64,000 nucleotides of DNA, from assembly GCF_018476525.1 (NCBI RefSeq), contig NZ_JAHCST010000005.1:124001-188000 (forward strand). The letters are read 5' to 3'. The translations under genes were made by a program, and so were the position numbers. This stretch comes from Acrocarpospora catenulata. GTDB lineage: Bacteria; Actinomycetota; Actinomycetes; Streptosporangiales; Streptosporangiaceae. Below are positions 52,601 through 62,244 of the stretch, in pieces (position 1 is the first letter of the stretch; each line of letters starts with the position of its first letter). The notes beneath the pieces were generated by a model, which saw nothing but the letters and a program-made list of their open reading frames with translations, made no database searches and was not told the origin of the DNA.

Positions 52601-53236
52601 TCAGAGCGGCCGGATGGTGCTGCCGATCTGGTCGAAGAGGGCTTCCTTTCCGGTGAGGTCGGTGCTCAACGTGACCACGCAGGTCTGGCCCTTGTCGGAG
52701 GGGACGTAGAACTGGGTGCCGCGGACGACGGCCTTTTTGATGGGAAGGGTGTAGCGGATTCGTACCGCCGAACGGTTTCCCAGCGGAATGCTGGTGGCCT
52801 CGGAGACGGTGGCGTTGACCGAGGTGAGTTGTTCCTTGGCGATCTGGATGAGGGCGTCGGCGGAGGCGCCCACGCTGGGCTGGCAGAAGCCGTTCAGATT
52901 GGTGACGAACTTGTCGGGGGACTCGGCCTGGGAGGCAGGGTCCATGGCGTAGACGGCCTTGTTCTTGCGCAGTGCCTGCAGGCTGGCTTTGGCCTGCTGG
53001 AGGGCGTCTCCGGTGAGGCCGCTGGCCTCCAGTTCCGCTTCGAAGGTGTCCTTGGAAAGGTCCACCGACCGCCATTCAGTGGGTACGGCGAGCACCAGGC
53101 CATTGGAAATGCCGCCCACCCTGGCGAAACCATCCGGAAGGGGCACCGCGGCCGGCCGGGAGGGCGGTGGCGAGTCGCTGCCACATCCGGCGGCGGCGAA
53201 CACGAGCAGAACGGCTAGGAGGAGTACGCGCGGCAC
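52601..53236 (-). CDS. lipoprotein
   Basis: 211 aa. Signal PRVLLLAVLLVFAAAGCGSD with lipobox AAGC; mature part has PLPDGFARVGGISNGLVLAV and beta-rich domain ending IGSTIRPL. GTG at 53236 starts exactly before the signal, so longer frames were rejected. Cell-surface protein of unknown role; 25 bp after the DUF5685 gene, so probably co-transcribed. Confidence 0.78.
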   Translation of the reverse strand: MPRVLLLAVLLVFAAAGCGSDSPPPSRPAAVPLPDGFARVGGISNGLVLAVPTEWRSVDLSKDTFEAELEASGLTGDALQQAKASLQALRKNKAVYAMDPASQAESPDKFVTNLNGFCQPSVGASADALIQIAKEQLTSVNATVSEATSIPLGNRSAVRIRYTLPIKKAVVRGTQFYVPSDKGQTCVVTLSTDLTGKEALFDQIGSTIRPL

Positions 53237-53261
53237 CCGGCGAGCGTAACCCGCCCCCAGG

Positions 53262-54383
53262 TCACGGCGAGCCACAATCGCAATCACAGCGGGACGCGCA
53301 CTTGCAGCAGTCGCAGCACCCATCCGCGCCGTCACACGACGGGCAGTCACAGCGACAGCAGTAACAACGTTCGTCGCACGGCCTTCCCCGCAGTCGGCTC
53401 CACTTGGGCCGATAAACGCCACATGTCAGAAACGTGCCTAATCCACCAAGTGTCCGCCGGATCGGCCCCGGCTGCGGAAATCCCGGATACCGCGGAGGGT
53501 GCTGCGGGAAATGCCCGAAAGTCCGGTCCACCGCCCGCCGCGTCTCGTCCCGCAACAACATCTCGACCAGGTGCCGCTCGTCCAGTTCCAGATCTTGTAC
53601 GGCCAGCGCGATGCCCTGACAGGCGTCCAGGCAGATCGCCCGCGCCTCGTCCCGGGAAACCCCCGTGGCGGTGAGCGGGTTGAACGCGCCCCTGGCCTGG
53701 TCCTCGGCCAGATCCTCGACGGCGTCGACGAGGTGGGCGATCCGCCCGAACAGGCGCCCGGCCTCCCGGAGCGTCTCCACGTTCCCCGGCCGCCCCGCCA
53801 GCACCGCCGTGTGCGCGAACGCCGCCGCCGACGCGGTTTCGGTCGGCTCGGTCAGCTCCAGCAGCGCCGCCCGGCCGGTCCTGGCGGGATGTACGGCCGC
53901 CGCGGCCTCCAGGGTGAGCTGACGGTGGGCGGCCGACGTCAGCACGCCGGTGTCGAAGCCGATGGCCGCGCCCCCACGTTCTGCCGCCTTCGCCCAGGTT
54001 TCCGCGGTACGCCGTACGGGCGCGCCGGTGATCGTACGGGCGGCGAGGCCGTCCCCGTCCGCCGCGTGGTCACGGATCTTCCCGGCCGCCAGGGCCAGGG
54101 ACACCACGGCCGCCAGCCGCGTCCCGGACGACCCCGAGGTGACCACGTCAGCCCCGCGGAACCCCCGCAACGCACACGGCCCCGCCACCCGATGTCCCGA
54201 AATTTCGGGGGATTGGGCTTCGGTGAGGACGGAGAGCAGGAGGCCGTCGTAGTTGGTCGCCGTCCGGGCCAGTTGCCCGTGCCGGTCGCGCAGCGTCAGG
54301 CAGAGCCCGCACAGATGCGCCATCCAAGCCCGCTGCAACTCCGGACACGTGTGCTGCCCGCACGGCCGCAGGATCCCGAACAA
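53262..54383 (-). CDS. DUF5685 family protein with Cys-rich tail
   Basis: 373 aa. N-terminus MFGILRPCGQHTCPELQRAW and CGLCLTLRDRHGQLAR are family-typical, followed by helical FNPLTATGVSRDEARAICLD. The last 40 residues hold about 14 cysteines (CDERCYCCRCDCPSCD, then CCDCCKC), suggesting metal or Fe-S binding. Function unknown. Confidence 0.85.
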   Translation of the reverse strand: MFGILRPCGQHTCPELQRAWMAHLCGLCLTLRDRHGQLARTATNYDGLLLSVLTEAQSPEISGHRVAGPCALRGFRGADVVTSGSSGTRLAAVVSLALAAGKIRDHAADGDGLAARTITGAPVRRTAETWAKAAERGGAAIGFDTGVLTSAAHRQLTLEAAAAVHPARTGRAALLELTEPTETASAAAFAHTAVLAGRPGNVETLREAGRLFGRIAHLVDAVEDLAEDQARGAFNPLTATGVSRDEARAICLDACQGIALAVQDLELDERHLVEMLLRDETRRAVDRTFGHFPQHPPRYPGFPQPGPIRRTLGGLGTFLTCGVYRPKWSRLRGRPCDERCYCCRCDCPSCDGADGCCDCCKCASRCDCDCGSP

Positions 54384-54523
54384 TCCCCTACCTCCTGATC
54401 ATCGCCGACCAGCAAGGTAACCACGCCTTACTTGCAAATCACTGAAAGCATGATCACCCTCCTTTGGGGCAGCAAACAGGCATAAACCGGGTGCTGGGTG
54501 GTACTCACCAGATGAGGTGTGAG

Positions 54524-55123
54524 ATGGCCCTGAAACCTGGCTCGCGCGGTCCCACCATCCGGTTCGTCCGGTGGCTCGGCCTGGACCGCAATCCGCTACG
54601 CCGTCGCAGTGACCGCTTCGAGTCGGCGATCCGCCTGATCTCTCTACTCGGCCTGCTGACCGCCACCGTGCTCGGCGTGCTGCTCGGCGTCCGGGTCTAC
54701 CGGGACGGCCTGCGCATCGAATCCCAGCAGGCCAGGACCCGTCACCAGGTCACCGCCACGCTCCTCGAAACCGCCGGCCCCAGGATCTCCGTCTCGGCGC
54801 CCGCGTACGCCCCCGCCATGGCCACCTGGCGTTCCCCCGACGGCGCCCTCATGCAGGGCGTGGTCAACGCGCCCGCCCTCCGGCCCCACGGCCATACCGT
54901 CACCGTCTGGGTGGACGACCGCGGCGCCATCACCGAACGCCCCCGCGACCGGGAGACCACGCTGGTCTCCGCCCTCACCGTCGGCACCGGCATCCCGGTC
55001 CTGGCCACCGCCTTCGCCGCCCTGCTCCTGCTCCTCACCCGAGCCCTCGTCTCCCGCCAGGCCCGCCACGCCTGGGCCGCGGAATGGACCGTCATCGAGC
55101 CCACCTGGCGGATCAACGACTAG
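54524..55123 (+). CDS. Rv1733c-like two-helix membrane protein
   Basis: 199 aa. FRW-L-D-NPLRRRSDRFESAI start, first helix LISLLGLLTATVLGVLLG, extracytoplasmic loop with VWVDDRGAITERPRDRETTL, second helix VGTGIPVLATAFAALLLLLT. Same layout as mycobacterial Rv1733c. ATG at 54524 chosen for GAGG upstream. Ends overlapping the convergent XRE-cupin gene. Confidence 0.82.
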   Translation: MALKPGSRGPTIRFVRWLGLDRNPLRRRSDRFESAIRLISLLGLLTATVLGVLLGVRVYRDGLRIESQQARTRHQVTATLLETAGPRISVSAPAYAPAMATWRSPDGALMQGVVNAPALRPHGHTVTVWVDDRGAITERPRDRETTLVSALTVGTGIPVLATAFAALLLLLTRALVSRQARHAWAAEWTVIEPTWRIND

Positions 55124-55662
55124 GGGTGCCGGGGCGAGCGGATCAGCAGGTTGGCCAGCACCTCGTCCGGCCCGACCGTGCTGTAGACGTGCGGCACGTC
55201 GGCCTGCCAGGAGATGTGCTCGCCCGCCGCGGCGACCAGCGGGGCGTAGGCAGGACCGGCGCGCAGTACGCCCGCGTAGACCGTCCAGTGCTCGGTCACG
55301 CCGGGGGCGTGCGGCGGTGAGTGCTGGACGACACCGGGCCGGACCCGCATGCGCAGCAGTTCGTACGTCGCGCCCGGCTCCTCGAAGACCTCGAGCAGCG
55401 TGGCCGTGACGGCGACGCCGTTCACCATGGCGGCCGTCGCGAGCGGTGCGCCGGGCTCCAGGACCAGCGCCGTCAACGGTACGCCCAACGCTCCCGCCAG
55501 CGCGTGAAGCGTGTTCAGCGTCGGGTTCCGGGTGCCCAGTTCCAGCCCGGACAGTGTCGCCTTGCCGATGCCGGCGCTGCGGGCCAGCGCCGACAGGGAG
55601 ATTCCGCGGGCCTCCCGCAGTTGTCGCAGCCGACTTCCGACACCCGTTTCCTGCCTGTCCAC
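55120..55662 (-). CDS. XRE-cupin regulator of benE
   Basis: 180 aa. HTH LRQLREARGISLSALARSAG with KATLSGLELGTRNPTLNTLH; C-terminal cupin PHAPGVTEHWTVYAGV and AGEHISWQADVPHVYS. GTG at 55662 begins VDRQETGVGSRL. Divergent from benE across an 18-bp palindrome. Confidence 0.9.
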   Translation of the reverse strand: MDRQETGVGSRLRQLREARGISLSALARSAGIGKATLSGLELGTRNPTLNTLHALAGALGVPLTALVLEPGAPLATAAMVNGVAVTATLLEVFEEPGATYELLRMRVRPGVVQHSPPHAPGVTEHWTVYAGVLRAGPAYAPLVAAAGEHISWQADVPHVYSTVGPDEVLANLLIRSPRHP

Positions 55663-55685
55663 CCGGCAAGTCTGGCAGGCCGCCC

Positions 55686-55734
55686 TTGTTCGGTTGATGT
55701 CCGGCTGACTAAGGTGCGTTCCGTATACGGAACG
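55686..55734 (+). promoter_or_regulatory. benE promoter with operator palindrome
   Basis: TTGTTC (55686-55691), 18-nt spacer, TAAGGT (55710-55715) and the perfect palindrome CGTTCCGTATACGGAACG (55717-55734) at the predicted start site. Likely XRE-cupin operator. Confidence 0.6.
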
Positions 55735-55756
55735 GTATGGCATTGAGGGGGCAGCC

Positions 55757-56947
55757 GTGCGGGCACAGGCCATCGTGGCGGGGTTGATCAGCGCGGTCGT
55801 CGGCTACGCCAGCTCCTTCACCGTCGTCCTCGCCGGCCTGCGCGCCGTGGGCGCGACGCCCGGGCAGGCCGCGTCCGGGCTGCTCGCCCTGTGCTGCGGC
55901 ATGGCGGCGGTGGCGATCTTCCTCGGGCTGCGGTACCGCATGCCGATCAGCATCGCCTGGTCCACGCCGGGCGCCGCGCTGCTGGTGGCGACCGGTCCCG
56001 TGCCCGGCGGCTTCCCGGCCGCGGTCGGCGCGTTCCTGCTCTGCGCCGCGCTCATCGTCCTCGCCGGACTGTCACCCTGGCCGGCCCGGATCATCGCCGC
56101 CATTCCGCGCCCGATCGCCGGCGCCATGCTGGCCGGTGTCATCCTCAGCCTCTGCACCGCGCCGGTCCGCGCCGTCGTGGACATCCCGCTCCTGGCCATC
56201 CCCGTCATCCTGACCTGGGCGGTGCTGCTGCGGTACCGGCGTCAGTGGGCCGTCCCCGGCGCGCTCGTCGCGGCGGTCATCGGCATCGCGGTCCACGGGC
56301 CGGGCGAGGGCCTGTCCGGCGCGGTCCTGCGTCCCACGGCCGAGCTGACCACCCCGGCACTGAACCTCGCCGTGGTGGTGAGCATCGCCGTACCCCTGTT
56401 CCTCGTCACCATGGCCGCGCAGAACGTCCCCGGCATGGCCGTCATGGCGACGTACGGCTACATCCCGCCCCTGCGCCCGATCCTCGTGGCGACCGGCCTG
56501 GCCAGCGCCGCGGTGGCCCCGTTCGGCGGCCACACCGTCAACCTGGCCGCGATCACCGCCGCACTGACCGCCGGCCAGGACGCCCACCCCGACCCGGCCC
56601 GCCGCTGGATCGCCACGGTGTCCCTCGGCGCCGGCCAACTGACCCTCGGCCTCGGCGCGGGCCTGGCCATGGCCCTCGTCCTGCTCTCCCCACCGGTCCT
56701 GATCATCGCCGTCGCCGGCCTCGCCCTACTCCCGGCCCTCGGCTCCTCCCTGGCCACCGCGGTCACCGAACCGGAGGGCAGGGAGGCCGCGGTGGTCACC
56801 TTCGTCGTCACCGCCTCGGGCATGACGATCCTGAGCATCGGCGCGGCGTTCTGGGGCCTGGTCGCGGGCGGCCTGACAGCAGCACTACTCCACAGAAAGC
56901 AACCATCCGCCGCCACGGAACCCACACCGGAACGAGCAGGCGTGTAG
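55757..56947 (+). CDS. BenE-family benzoate/H+ symporter-like transporter
   Basis: 396 aa, about twelve membrane helices. GLISAVVGYASSFTVVLAGL start, PISIAWSTPGAALL, NVPGMAVMATYGYIPP and FGGHTVNLAAITAAL are BenE signatures. Imports aromatic acids or similar. GTG start. No benzoate-degradation gene adjoins. Confidence 0.92.
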   Translation: MRAQAIVAGLISAVVGYASSFTVVLAGLRAVGATPGQAASGLLALCCGMAAVAIFLGLRYRMPISIAWSTPGAALLVATGPVPGGFPAAVGAFLLCAALIVLAGLSPWPARIIAAIPRPIAGAMLAGVILSLCTAPVRAVVDIPLLAIPVILTWAVLLRYRRQWAVPGALVAAVIGIAVHGPGEGLSGAVLRPTAELTTPALNLAVVVSIAVPLFLVTMAAQNVPGMAVMATYGYIPPLRPILVATGLASAAVAPFGGHTVNLAAITAALTAGQDAHPDPARRWIATVSLGAGQLTLGLGAGLAMALVLLSPPVLIIAVAGLALLPALGSSLATAVTEPEGREAAVVTFVVTASGMTILSIGAAFWGLVAGGLTAALLHRKQPSAATEPTPERAGV

Positions 56948-56952
56948 TGGGT

Positions 56953-57372
56953 TCAATCGCCCGGCGGTTCGGTGATCTCGATGATGTAGAGCGGATCGTC
57001 GAAGGCGCGGGCAGGGTGCTCCCAACGTGCCCGGTCGAGCGTGAAGACGGGACAGATGCTTGCGTCGGCCAGGGCCGCGACGTGAGCGTCCCAGGGCTCG
57101 AGGCCAGTCCGGTTGATCGCTTCGGCGAGCGCCAGGCCGTGTTCGGGCGTGGTGGTCCCGGCCACCGTGACGGAGTCCATGGTGCATATGCCGAGCAGCA
57201 GATCGGCGTTGACCTTTCCCGCGAAGAGGGTGGCCCCGGTCACGGCGAGCGTCGAGACGACCATCGGCTGGCCCTGCTCGTCCAACCGGGCGACCAGTTC
57301 CATGAGGTCGAGGTCGCCGCGTGCGAGTTCGCTGAGCATCCCGGTGTCGAGAATGAGGGGCGGGAGGGTCAT
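56953..57372 (-). CDS. PIN-domain (VapC-like) toxin
   Basis: 139 aa. First acidic residue in LILDTGMLSEL; second Glu region EHGLALAEAINRTG and Asp in WDAHVAALADAS, then TLDRARW. RNase-like PIN fold. Overlaps its antitoxin by 4 bp. Confidence 0.8.
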   Translation of the reverse strand: MTLPPLILDTGMLSELARGDLDLMELVARLDEQGQPMVVSTLAVTGATLFAGKVNADLLLGICTMDSVTVAGTTTPEHGLALAEAINRTGLEPWDAHVAALADASICPVFTLDRARWEHPARAFDDPLYIIEITEPPGD

Positions 57373-57656
57373 TCGGCGTCCTCCGACAGTCGCGGCATGG
57401 CCGCGAGCTGACTCCGCACATGCGACATCAGCCGGTCCACACGCTGATGATCGGCCTCCGCCCGGGCCCGTGCCCGGTGCGTCTCCAGCAACAGCCGACG
57501 CCGACGATCTTCCCGCACCCGCTCCGCCAGCGCCTCGTTCACGTACGCCGACAGCGACCGCGCGTCATCCTCGCCTGAGCCCACCCGATGGTTCTTCACA
57601 TATTCCACCAGGTCAGGGTCGAGCGTGACAGCGACGTTGATCCGTGGCTTGCTCAT
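57369..57656 (-). CDS. VapB-like ribbon-helix-helix antitoxin
   Basis: 95 aa. N-terminal strand INVAVTLDPDLVEYVKN and ARSLSAYVNEALAERV fit an RHH DNA-binding domain; C-terminal basic helical tail would bind the PIN protein. ATG at 57656 just after an AT-rich promoter (57661-57690). Confidence 0.8.
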   Translation of the reverse strand: MSKPRINVAVTLDPDLVEYVKNHRVGSGEDDARSLSAYVNEALAERVREDRRRRLLLETHRARARAEADHQRVDRLMSHVRSQLAAMPRLSEDAE

Positions 57657-57925
57657 ACCAGCAACCTAATACAATCCTAAGATCTTTAGCGCGGTTTGCC
57701 CGCGCGCACATCCGCCAGGCCCTTGGCGGTCGGTGCCGAGCGGTCTTGTGTCCTGTCCGGCCGTTGTTCTTGTTGCGGGATTCTTTTCCCCCTACGTTGC
57801 GAACTGACGTGAATCGGGGGATTCGGCGGCTTGTTGGGGGGCGAGGGCCGGTGAGCTTGAGGCGCGGGCGGGCGCTGGGTGTGAACGCGGTGACCCTGTG
57901 GGTCCGTGAGAGCGGTGAAGGGCGG

Positions 57926-59152
57926 TCAGCGGTCCAGGATTTCGTTCTTGCCGATGACTACTACTCCGCCGCGGGTGACGGCGAAGCGTTGGCGGTCGGA
58001 TTCGAGGTCGAAGCCGATTCGGGCGCCGTCGGGGACGACGACGTTCTTGTCGATGATGGCGCGGCGGATGATGGCGCCGCGGCCGACCTTGACGTTGCCC
58101 ATCAGGACGGAGTCCTCCACGAGGGAGTGGGAGTGGAGGATGACGCCGGGGGAGAGGATCGAGCGCAGGGCGGTGCCGCCGGAGACGATGACCCCGGCCG
58201 AGACGAGGGAGTCGATGGCGTGGCCGACGCGGTCGCCGTCGTTGTGGACGAACTTGGCGGGCGGGAGGGGGTCGTGGCCGGTGTAGATGGGCCAGCGGTC
58301 GTTGTAGAGGTTGAAGATGGGGTGGGCGGAGATCAGGTCCATGTGGGCGTCGTAGTAGGCGTCCAGGGTCCCGACGTCCCGCCAGTAGCCCCGGTCCCGA
58401 TCGGTCGAACCAGGCACCACGTTGTCGGCGAAGTCGTAAACTTCCGCGCTTCCGCCTTTGACCATCATCGGGATGATATTTCCGCCCAGGTCGTGCTTGC
58501 TGGCGGGGTCGAGGGCGTCCTCCCGGAGCGCGTCGATCATCGCCTGGGTCTTGAAGACGTAGTTGCCCATCGACGCGTACACCTGGTCGGGCGCGTCCGG
58601 CAGCCCCACCGCGTCGGTCGGCTTCTCCCGGAAGGCGGTCATCCGGCGCCCGGTCGGATCCGTCTCGATGATCCCGAACTGGTCGGCCAGCGCGAGCGGC
58701 TGGCGGATCGCGGCCACGGTCACGTCCGCGCCGGAGTCGATGTGCTGCTCGACCATCTGCCGGGGGTCCATCCGGTAGATGTGGTCGGCGCCGAACACGA
58801 TGACGTGGTCGGGCATCTCGTCGTAGATCAGGTTGAGGTTCTGGAAGAGCGCGTCCGCCGACCCGGCGAACCAGCGCGGCCCCAGCCGCTGCTGCGCGGG
58901 CACCGGCGTCACGTAGTTGCCCAGCATGGCCGACAGCCGCCAGGTCCGCGAGATGTGCCGGTCCAGGCTGTGGTTCTTGTACTGGGTGAGTACGACGATC
59001 TTGAGATAGTGCCCGTTGGCCAGATTGGACAGCACGAAGTCGATCAGGCGGTAGATCCCGCCGAACGGAACGGCCGGTTTTGCCCGGTCGGCGGTCAGCG
59101 GCATCAGACGCTTCCCCTCACCACCGGCGAGCACGACTGCGAGCACCCTCAT
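57926..59152 (-). CDS. glgC: glucose-1-phosphate adenylyltransferase
   Basis: 408 aa. Nucleotide loop [41 protein letters not shown]-like [22 protein letters not shown] and C-terminal beta-helix repeats. Makes ADP-glucose. ATG 59152 has TAAGGT 7 nt upstream on the minus strand, giving a leaderless start; 59158 is an alternative ATG. Divergent from glgA. Confidence 0.95.
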   Translation of the reverse strand: MRVLAVVLAGGEGKRLMPLTADRAKPAVPFGGIYRLIDFVLSNLANGHYLKIVVLTQYKNHSLDRHISRTWRLSAMLGNYVTPVPAQQRLGPRWFAGSADALFQNLNLIYDEMPDHVIVFGADHIYRMDPRQMVEQHIDSGADVTVAAIRQPLALADQFGIIETDPTGRRMTAFREKPTDAVGLPDAPDQVYASMGNYVFKTQAMIDALREDALDPASKHDLGGNIIPMMVKGGSAEVYDFADNVVPGSTDRDRGYWRDVGTLDAYYDAHMDLISAHPIFNLYNDRWPIYTGHDPLPPAKFVHNDGDRVGHAIDSLVSAGVIVSGGTALRSILSPGVILHSHSLVEDSVLMGNVKVGRGAIIRRAIIDKNVVVPDGARIGFDLESDRQRFAVTRGGVVVIGKNEILDR

Positions 59153-59159
59153 GGCCATG

Positions 59160-59202
59160 ACCTTAACCGTTCAAAAGGGGTGCAAACACTAGGCTGATCG
59201 TA
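59160..59202. promoter_or_regulatory. divergent leaderless promoters of glgC and glgA
   Basis: TAAGGT (59165-59160, minus) ends 7 nt before the glgC ATG at 59152; TAGGCT (59190-59195, plus) ends 6 nt before the glgA ATG at 59202. No ribosome sites precede either ATG. The -10 boxes are about 25 bp apart, so polymerases may compete. No good -35 boxes seen. Confidence 0.5.
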
Positions 59203-60377
59203 TGCGTGTCGATCTGCTCAGCCGGGAGTACCCACCAGAGGTCTACGGTGGCGCCGGTGTCCATGTCGAGTATCTGGCCCGCGAACTGCGCCGCCTGGCG
59301 GACGTGCGGGTCCGCTGCTTCGGCGCGCCGCGCGAGGACGCCACCGCCTACCAGGTGCCCGGCGGCCTGGCGACCGCCAATCCGGCGCTCCAGGTGCTGG
59401 GGGTGGACCTGGAGATGGCGGCCGGCTGCGCCGGCGCCGACCTCGTGCACAGCCACACCTGGTACGCCAACTTTGCCGGCCATGTGGCCAAGATGCTGTA
59501 CGGCGTGCCCCACGTCGCCACCTCCCACAGCCTGGAACCCCTGCGCCCCTGGAAGGCCGAGCAGCTGGGCGGCGGCTACACCCTCTCCTCTTGGGCGGAG
59601 CGTACGGCCCTGGCCGAGGCGGACGCGGTGATCGCGGTCTCCGAGGGCATGCGCCGCGACGTCCTCACCTGTTATCCCGAAATATCGCCACAAAAGGTGC
59701 AGGTGATTCACAACGGGATCGACACCGCCGAGTACGCCCCCGCACCGGGCCACCAGGCGCTGCTCCGGCACGGCATCGACCCCGGCCGCCCGTACGTCGT
59801 CTTCGTCGGCCGCATCACCCGGCAGAAGGGCCTGGTCCACCTGCTCCGCGCGGCCAGGTCCTTCGACCCCGCCGCCCAGCTGGTGCTCTGCGCGGGGGCA
59901 CCGGACACCCCGGAGATCGCCGCCGAGGTGACCGCTCTGGTCGAGGAGCTCTCCACCACCCGCAAGGGCGTCATCTGGATCTCCGAGATGCTGCCCCGCC
60001 CCGAGGTGATCGAGATCCTCACCCACGCCACCGTCTTCGTCTGCCCCTCGGTCTACGAGCCGATGGGCATCGTCAACCTGGAGGCGATGGCCTGCGAGAC
60101 CGCCGTGGTGGCCACCGCCACCGGCGGCATCCCCGAGGTGGTCGCCGACCAGCAGACCGGCCTGCTGGTCCCGATCGAGCAGGGCCAGGACGGCGAGCCG
60201 CTGGACCCCGAGGCGTTCGCGGTGGCCATCGCGGCCCGGGTGAACGCGCTGCTGTCCGACCCGGGCCTGGCCGAGGACATGGGCAGGGCGGGCCGCCACC
60301 GCGCCGTCGAGCACTTCTCCTGGGCGCGCATTGCCGAGCGCACCAGAGACCTGTACGCCTCGTTGATCAATCCATAG
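59202..60377 (+). CDS. glgA: glycogen synthase / maltose-1-phosphate synthase (GT4)
   Basis: 391 aa. LLSREYPPEVYGGAGVHVEY start, HSHTWYANFAGHVA, nucleotide-sugar site VVFVGRITRQKGLVHLL and the EX7E region EPMGIVNLEAMACETAVVAT. Belongs to the GT4 actinobacterial GlgA/GlgM branch, using ADP-glucose from GlgC to elongate glucan or make maltose-1-phosphate; these cannot be separated by sequence alone. Confidence 0.92.
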   Translation: MRVDLLSREYPPEVYGGAGVHVEYLARELRRLADVRVRCFGAPREDATAYQVPGGLATANPALQVLGVDLEMAAGCAGADLVHSHTWYANFAGHVAKMLYGVPHVATSHSLEPLRPWKAEQLGGGYTLSSWAERTALAEADAVIAVSEGMRRDVLTCYPEISPQKVQVIHNGIDTAEYAPAPGHQALLRHGIDPGRPYVVFVGRITRQKGLVHLLRAARSFDPAAQLVLCAGAPDTPEIAAEVTALVEELSTTRKGVIWISEMLPRPEVIEILTHATVFVCPSVYEPMGIVNLEAMACETAVVATATGGIPEVVADQQTGLLVPIEQGQDGEPLDPEAFAVAIAARVNALLSDPGLAEDMGRAGRHRAVEHFSWARIAERTRDLYASLINP

Positions 60378-60383
60378 GGCTGG

Positions 60384-61400
60384 TCAGCGCCACGGGTCGA
60401 TCATCGTCACGCCCGGCGCGGACGAGGCGGTCAGCGCGCCGGCCGCCTCGTCCAGGGTGATGGTGCGGGTGATCATCGCCGCCGGGTCCAGGGTCCCGGC
60501 GGCGACCAGGTCCAGCATCGGCGGGTACGCGTGCGCCGCCATGCCGTGGCTGCCCAGCAGGTCCAGCTCGTAGGCGATCACCCGCCCCATCGGCAGCGTG
60601 GTCCCCCCGGGCAGCAGGCCGATCTGCACGTGCCGCCCCCGACGGCGCAGGCTCTCGATCGAGGCGGCGGCGGTGGCGGCGCTGCCCAGCGCGTCCATCG
60701 CCACGTGTGCCCCGCCGGAGGTGAGCTCCACCACGGCGGCCGGGTCGGCGGCGGGCAGCGTGCGGGCCGCGCCGAAGCGGGTGGCCAGGGCCAGCGCCTC
60801 CGGGTTGGGGTCGATCGCCACCACCCGGGCCCCGGCCGCCGACGCGATCATGACCGCCGCCAGGCCGACCCCGCCGCAGCCGTACACGGCCACCCATTCG
60901 CCGGGCCGTACCGCCCCACGGGAGACCACCGCGCGGAAGGCGGTGGCGAAGCGGCAGCCGAGCGCGGCGGCGGCCTCGTGGGAGAGGTGCTCGGGCAGCC
61001 GGATCAGGTTGACGTCCGCGTGGTGCACGGCGACGTATCCGGCGAACGAGCCCCAGTGCGTGAAACCCGGCTGCGTCTGGTACGGGCAGACCTGGTGGTT
61101 GCCGGACCGGCATTCTTCGCAGGCGCCGCAGGCGCAGATGAAGGGGACCATCACCCGGTCGCCGGGACGCCAGCCGGTCACCCCCGGGCCGACCTCGGCG
61201 ATCACGCCGGAGAACTCGTGGCCCGGCACGTGCGGGAAACGCCGGATGTCGGGGTCGTGACCCTGCCAGCCGTGCCAATCGCTCCGGCAGAGGCCGGTGG
61301 CCGCCACCCTGACGGTCACCCCGCCCGGCGGCGGCCCGGGCTCGGGCAGCTCGCGAACCTCGGGACGCACTCCGAAACCGTCGTAGACCACCGCGCGCAC
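60384..61400 (-). CDS. zinc-dependent alcohol dehydrogenase
   Basis: 338 aa. Catalytic zinc in GLCRSDWHGW and PGHEFSG; structural-zinc lobe complete, CACGACEECRSGNHQVC; NAD motif YGCGGVGLAAVMIA. Zinc-dependent dehydrogenase of unknown alcohol. ATG 61400. Convergent with glgA. Confidence 0.93.
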   Translation of the reverse strand: MRAVVYDGFGVRPEVRELPEPGPPPGGVTVRVAATGLCRSDWHGWQGHDPDIRRFPHVPGHEFSGVIAEVGPGVTGWRPGDRVMVPFICACGACEECRSGNHQVCPYQTQPGFTHWGSFAGYVAVHHADVNLIRLPEHLSHEAAAALGCRFATAFRAVVSRGAVRPGEWVAVYGCGGVGLAAVMIASAAGARVVAIDPNPEALALATRFGAARTLPAADPAAVVELTSGGAHVAMDALGSAATAAASIESLRRRGRHVQIGLLPGGTTLPMGRVIAYELDLLGSHGMAAHAYPPMLDLVAAGTLDPAAMITRTITLDEAAGALTASSAPGVTMIDPWR

Positions 61401-61557
61401 CGGCCCAGCCTAACCGGACCGCAAAGAAGAGCAGGACAGGGGTGATCGACGTCGAATACTCTGCGTTAGGAGTGCTCAACAGAGAGTAAGATTCGGGCGG
61501 ACGGCAGTTCCGCGCCGTCACTCTTCAGTGACCTGGCAATGTAGGGAAGGAAAGCGC

Positions 61558-62208
61558 ATGAAGAGGATGTTCTTGCTGGCCGGCGCGCTGGCCACGGTCA
61601 CCGCTACGGCGGCCTGCGGCGGGGGGTCCAGCATGAACTCCAACGGCGCCGCGGAGCCGGTCGCCGTCACGGAGACCTCGCCCGGCGCGACGCCCACCAC
61701 GGAGTCCAGCCCCATGACCAGCCCGATGACCACGGCCAGCCCGTTCGGCACGGCCTGCGCCGCCATCCCGTCCTCCGGCCCGGGCAGCAGCCAGGCCATG
61801 GCGGGCGACCCGGTGGTCACCGCCGCGTCCAACAACCCGCAACTGTCCACCTTCGTCGAGGCGGTCAAGAAGGCCGGCCTGGCGGACACGCTGAACTCCT
61901 CCAAGGCTCTCACGGTCTTCGCCCCCGACAACGAGGCGTTCGCCGCGGTGCCCAGGGAGCAGCTGGACAAGATCCTGGCGAACAAGCAGGAGCTCACCAA
62001 GATCCTGAAGTACCACGTGGTCGACGGCCGCCTCACCCCCGAGCAGCTGGAGGCCTCCCAGCCCGTCTCCCTGGAGGGCGGCAAGCTCCACGTCAAGGGC
62101 AGCGGCCAGGACTTCACCGTGAACGGCGCCAAGGTCGTCTGTGGCAACATCCAGACCTCCAACGCGACCGTCTACATGATCGACAAGGTCCTCATGCCCC
62201 CGAGCTAA
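61558..62208 (+). CDS. FAS1-domain (fasciclin) lipoprotein
   Basis: 216 aa. Signal with lipobox ATAACGGG (Cys acylation), Ser/Thr/Pro linker, then FAS1: TAASNNPQLSTFVEAVKKAG, LTVFAPDNEAFAAVP, LKYHVVDGRL and TVYMIDKVLMPPS. Similar to mycobacterial MPT70/MPT83 surface proteins. ATG at 61558 after AGGAAAG; longer frame rejected. Adhesion or cell-wall role. Confidence 0.92.
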   Translation: MKRMFLLAGALATVTATAACGGGSSMNSNGAAEPVAVTETSPGATPTTESSPMTSPMTTASPFGTACAAIPSSGPGSSQAMAGDPVVTAASNNPQLSTFVEAVKKAGLADTLNSSKALTVFAPDNEAFAAVPREQLDKILANKQELTKILKYHVVDGRLTPEQLEASQPVSLEGGKLHVKGSGQDFTVNGAKVVCGNIQTSNATVYMIDKVLMPPS

Positions 62209-62244
62209 GCGGCATTCCGGGCTCCCCCCGCCCGGAGCCCGCGG

